From Gammaproteobacteria bacterium (lineage in GTDB: Bacteria > Pseudomonadota > Gammaproteobacteria > Pseudomonadales > Azotimanducaceae), in NCBI GenBank assembly GCA_002719135.1, contig PBGU01000009.1, positions 48,155 through 55,953 on the forward strand: 7,799 nt of DNA. The letters run 5' to 3'. The first letter of the stretch is position 1; the number at the start of each line of letters is the position of its first letter. The notes under the pieces are model-generated. The model saw only the letters and a list, made by a program, of their open reading frames with translations, did not search any database and was not told the DNA's origin. The translations under genes and the position numbers were made by a program. Below, piece after piece: positions 7,661 through 7,799 of the stretch.

Positions 7661-7799
7661 CGAATTCCCTCCCACGCATTGCGTTCTTGTGATTCTGGGT
7701 CCGTTATTTGACCCGATTCGTCATCAAAAATCATGGTGTTACGAGCTTCGCTCGAATACGAGGCCCAGCCTGGATTGCCATCGCAAATAAACTCGATCC
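7657..7799 (-). CDS. Carboxylesterase family (para-nitrobenzyl-esterase-like), C-terminal 46 residues
   Basis: Only the 3' end is present; the frame is open from the right edge to TGA at 7659-7657. The residues include NPGWASYSSEARNTMIFDDE and a following I-T-D-P-E-S-Q-E-R-N-A-W. These match the C-terminus of type-B carboxylesterases, where W-x-x-Y, then R-x-T-M-x-F, then DP and ER-x-x-W close the alpha/beta hydrolase. The Ser-Glu-His catalytic residues would be upstream, outside the window. The stop overlaps the acyl-CoA dehydrogenase start by 4 bases (GTGA), so the two are almost certainly one operon. That suggests the esterase releases an acid that is then oxidised as its CoA thioester. 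Family assignment from 46 residues is good but not certain. Confidence 0.72.
   Translation of the reverse strand, partial: IEFICDGNPGWASYSSEARNTMIFDDESGQITDPESQERNAWEGIR
7667..7672 (-). promoter_or_regulatory. Shine-Dalgarno deciding the acyl-CoA dehydrogenase start
   Basis: GGAGGG on the minus strand lies 6 bases before the GTG at 7660, inside the end of the upstream esterase gene. Together with the GTGA overlap it sets the start 5 codons inside the longest open frame. Confidence 0.7.

Noticed and set aside
7658..7675. Longer acyl-CoA dehydrogenase from the GTG at 7675
   Set aside because: It has no ribosome-binding site and adds five residues (M-G-G-N-S) that are really the Shine-Dalgarno region of the 7660 start.

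Overview
The window reads as a stretch of chromosome from a free-living bacterium with moderate GC, most likely a proteobacterium. I lean towards an uncultured, probably marine gammaproteobacterium. The lean rests on the class I fumarase, whose N-terminus and active-site segments look like gamma/betaproteobacterial sequences as I remember them, and on a small exported protein whose conserved core I associate with marine gammaproteobacteria. No database search was possible, so the taxonomy is inference. There are no mobile elements, RNA genes or CRISPR arrays, and coding density is very high.

Layout, left to right. (1) The minus-strand N-terminus of a CoA-binding (YccU-like) protein leaves the left edge. 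It sits just downstream of, and overlaps, metY (O-acetylhomoserine sulfhydrylase, minus strand). (2) A 79-base divergent gap holds candidate promoters for both flanking genes. (3) On the plus strand lies the highlight: a glycine/betaine/sarcosine/D-proline reductase 'selenoprotein B' family gene of 308 residues, interrupted by one in-frame TGA. The TGA falls exactly at the first position of a redox UxxC motif. A perfect 6-bp hairpin follows it, with the geometry of a bacterial SECIS element. Conventional gene calling would split this gene in two or truncate it. (4) A [4Fe-4S] class I fumarase follows on the same strand. (5) A minus-strand block then converges on the fumarase. In transcription order it is a carboxylesterase-family C-terminus (entering from the right edge), an acyl-CoA dehydrogenase coupled to it through a GTGA stop/start overlap, a small exported Cys-rich protein, and acetoacetyl-CoA synthetase. 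The synthetase stop overlaps the fumarase stop by 4 bases.

How the genes fit together. The right half looks like acyl/ester catabolism: ester hydrolysis, acyl-CoA oxidation and activation of acetoacetate to acetoacetyl-CoA, feeding acetyl-CoA into the TCA cycle where fumarase acts. The left half is sulfur amino-acid synthesis plus an orphan selenoprotein of unknown substrate. No selA, selB, selC or selD and no GrdA/GrdC partner lie in the window, so a selenocysteine machinery must be sought elsewhere in the genome.
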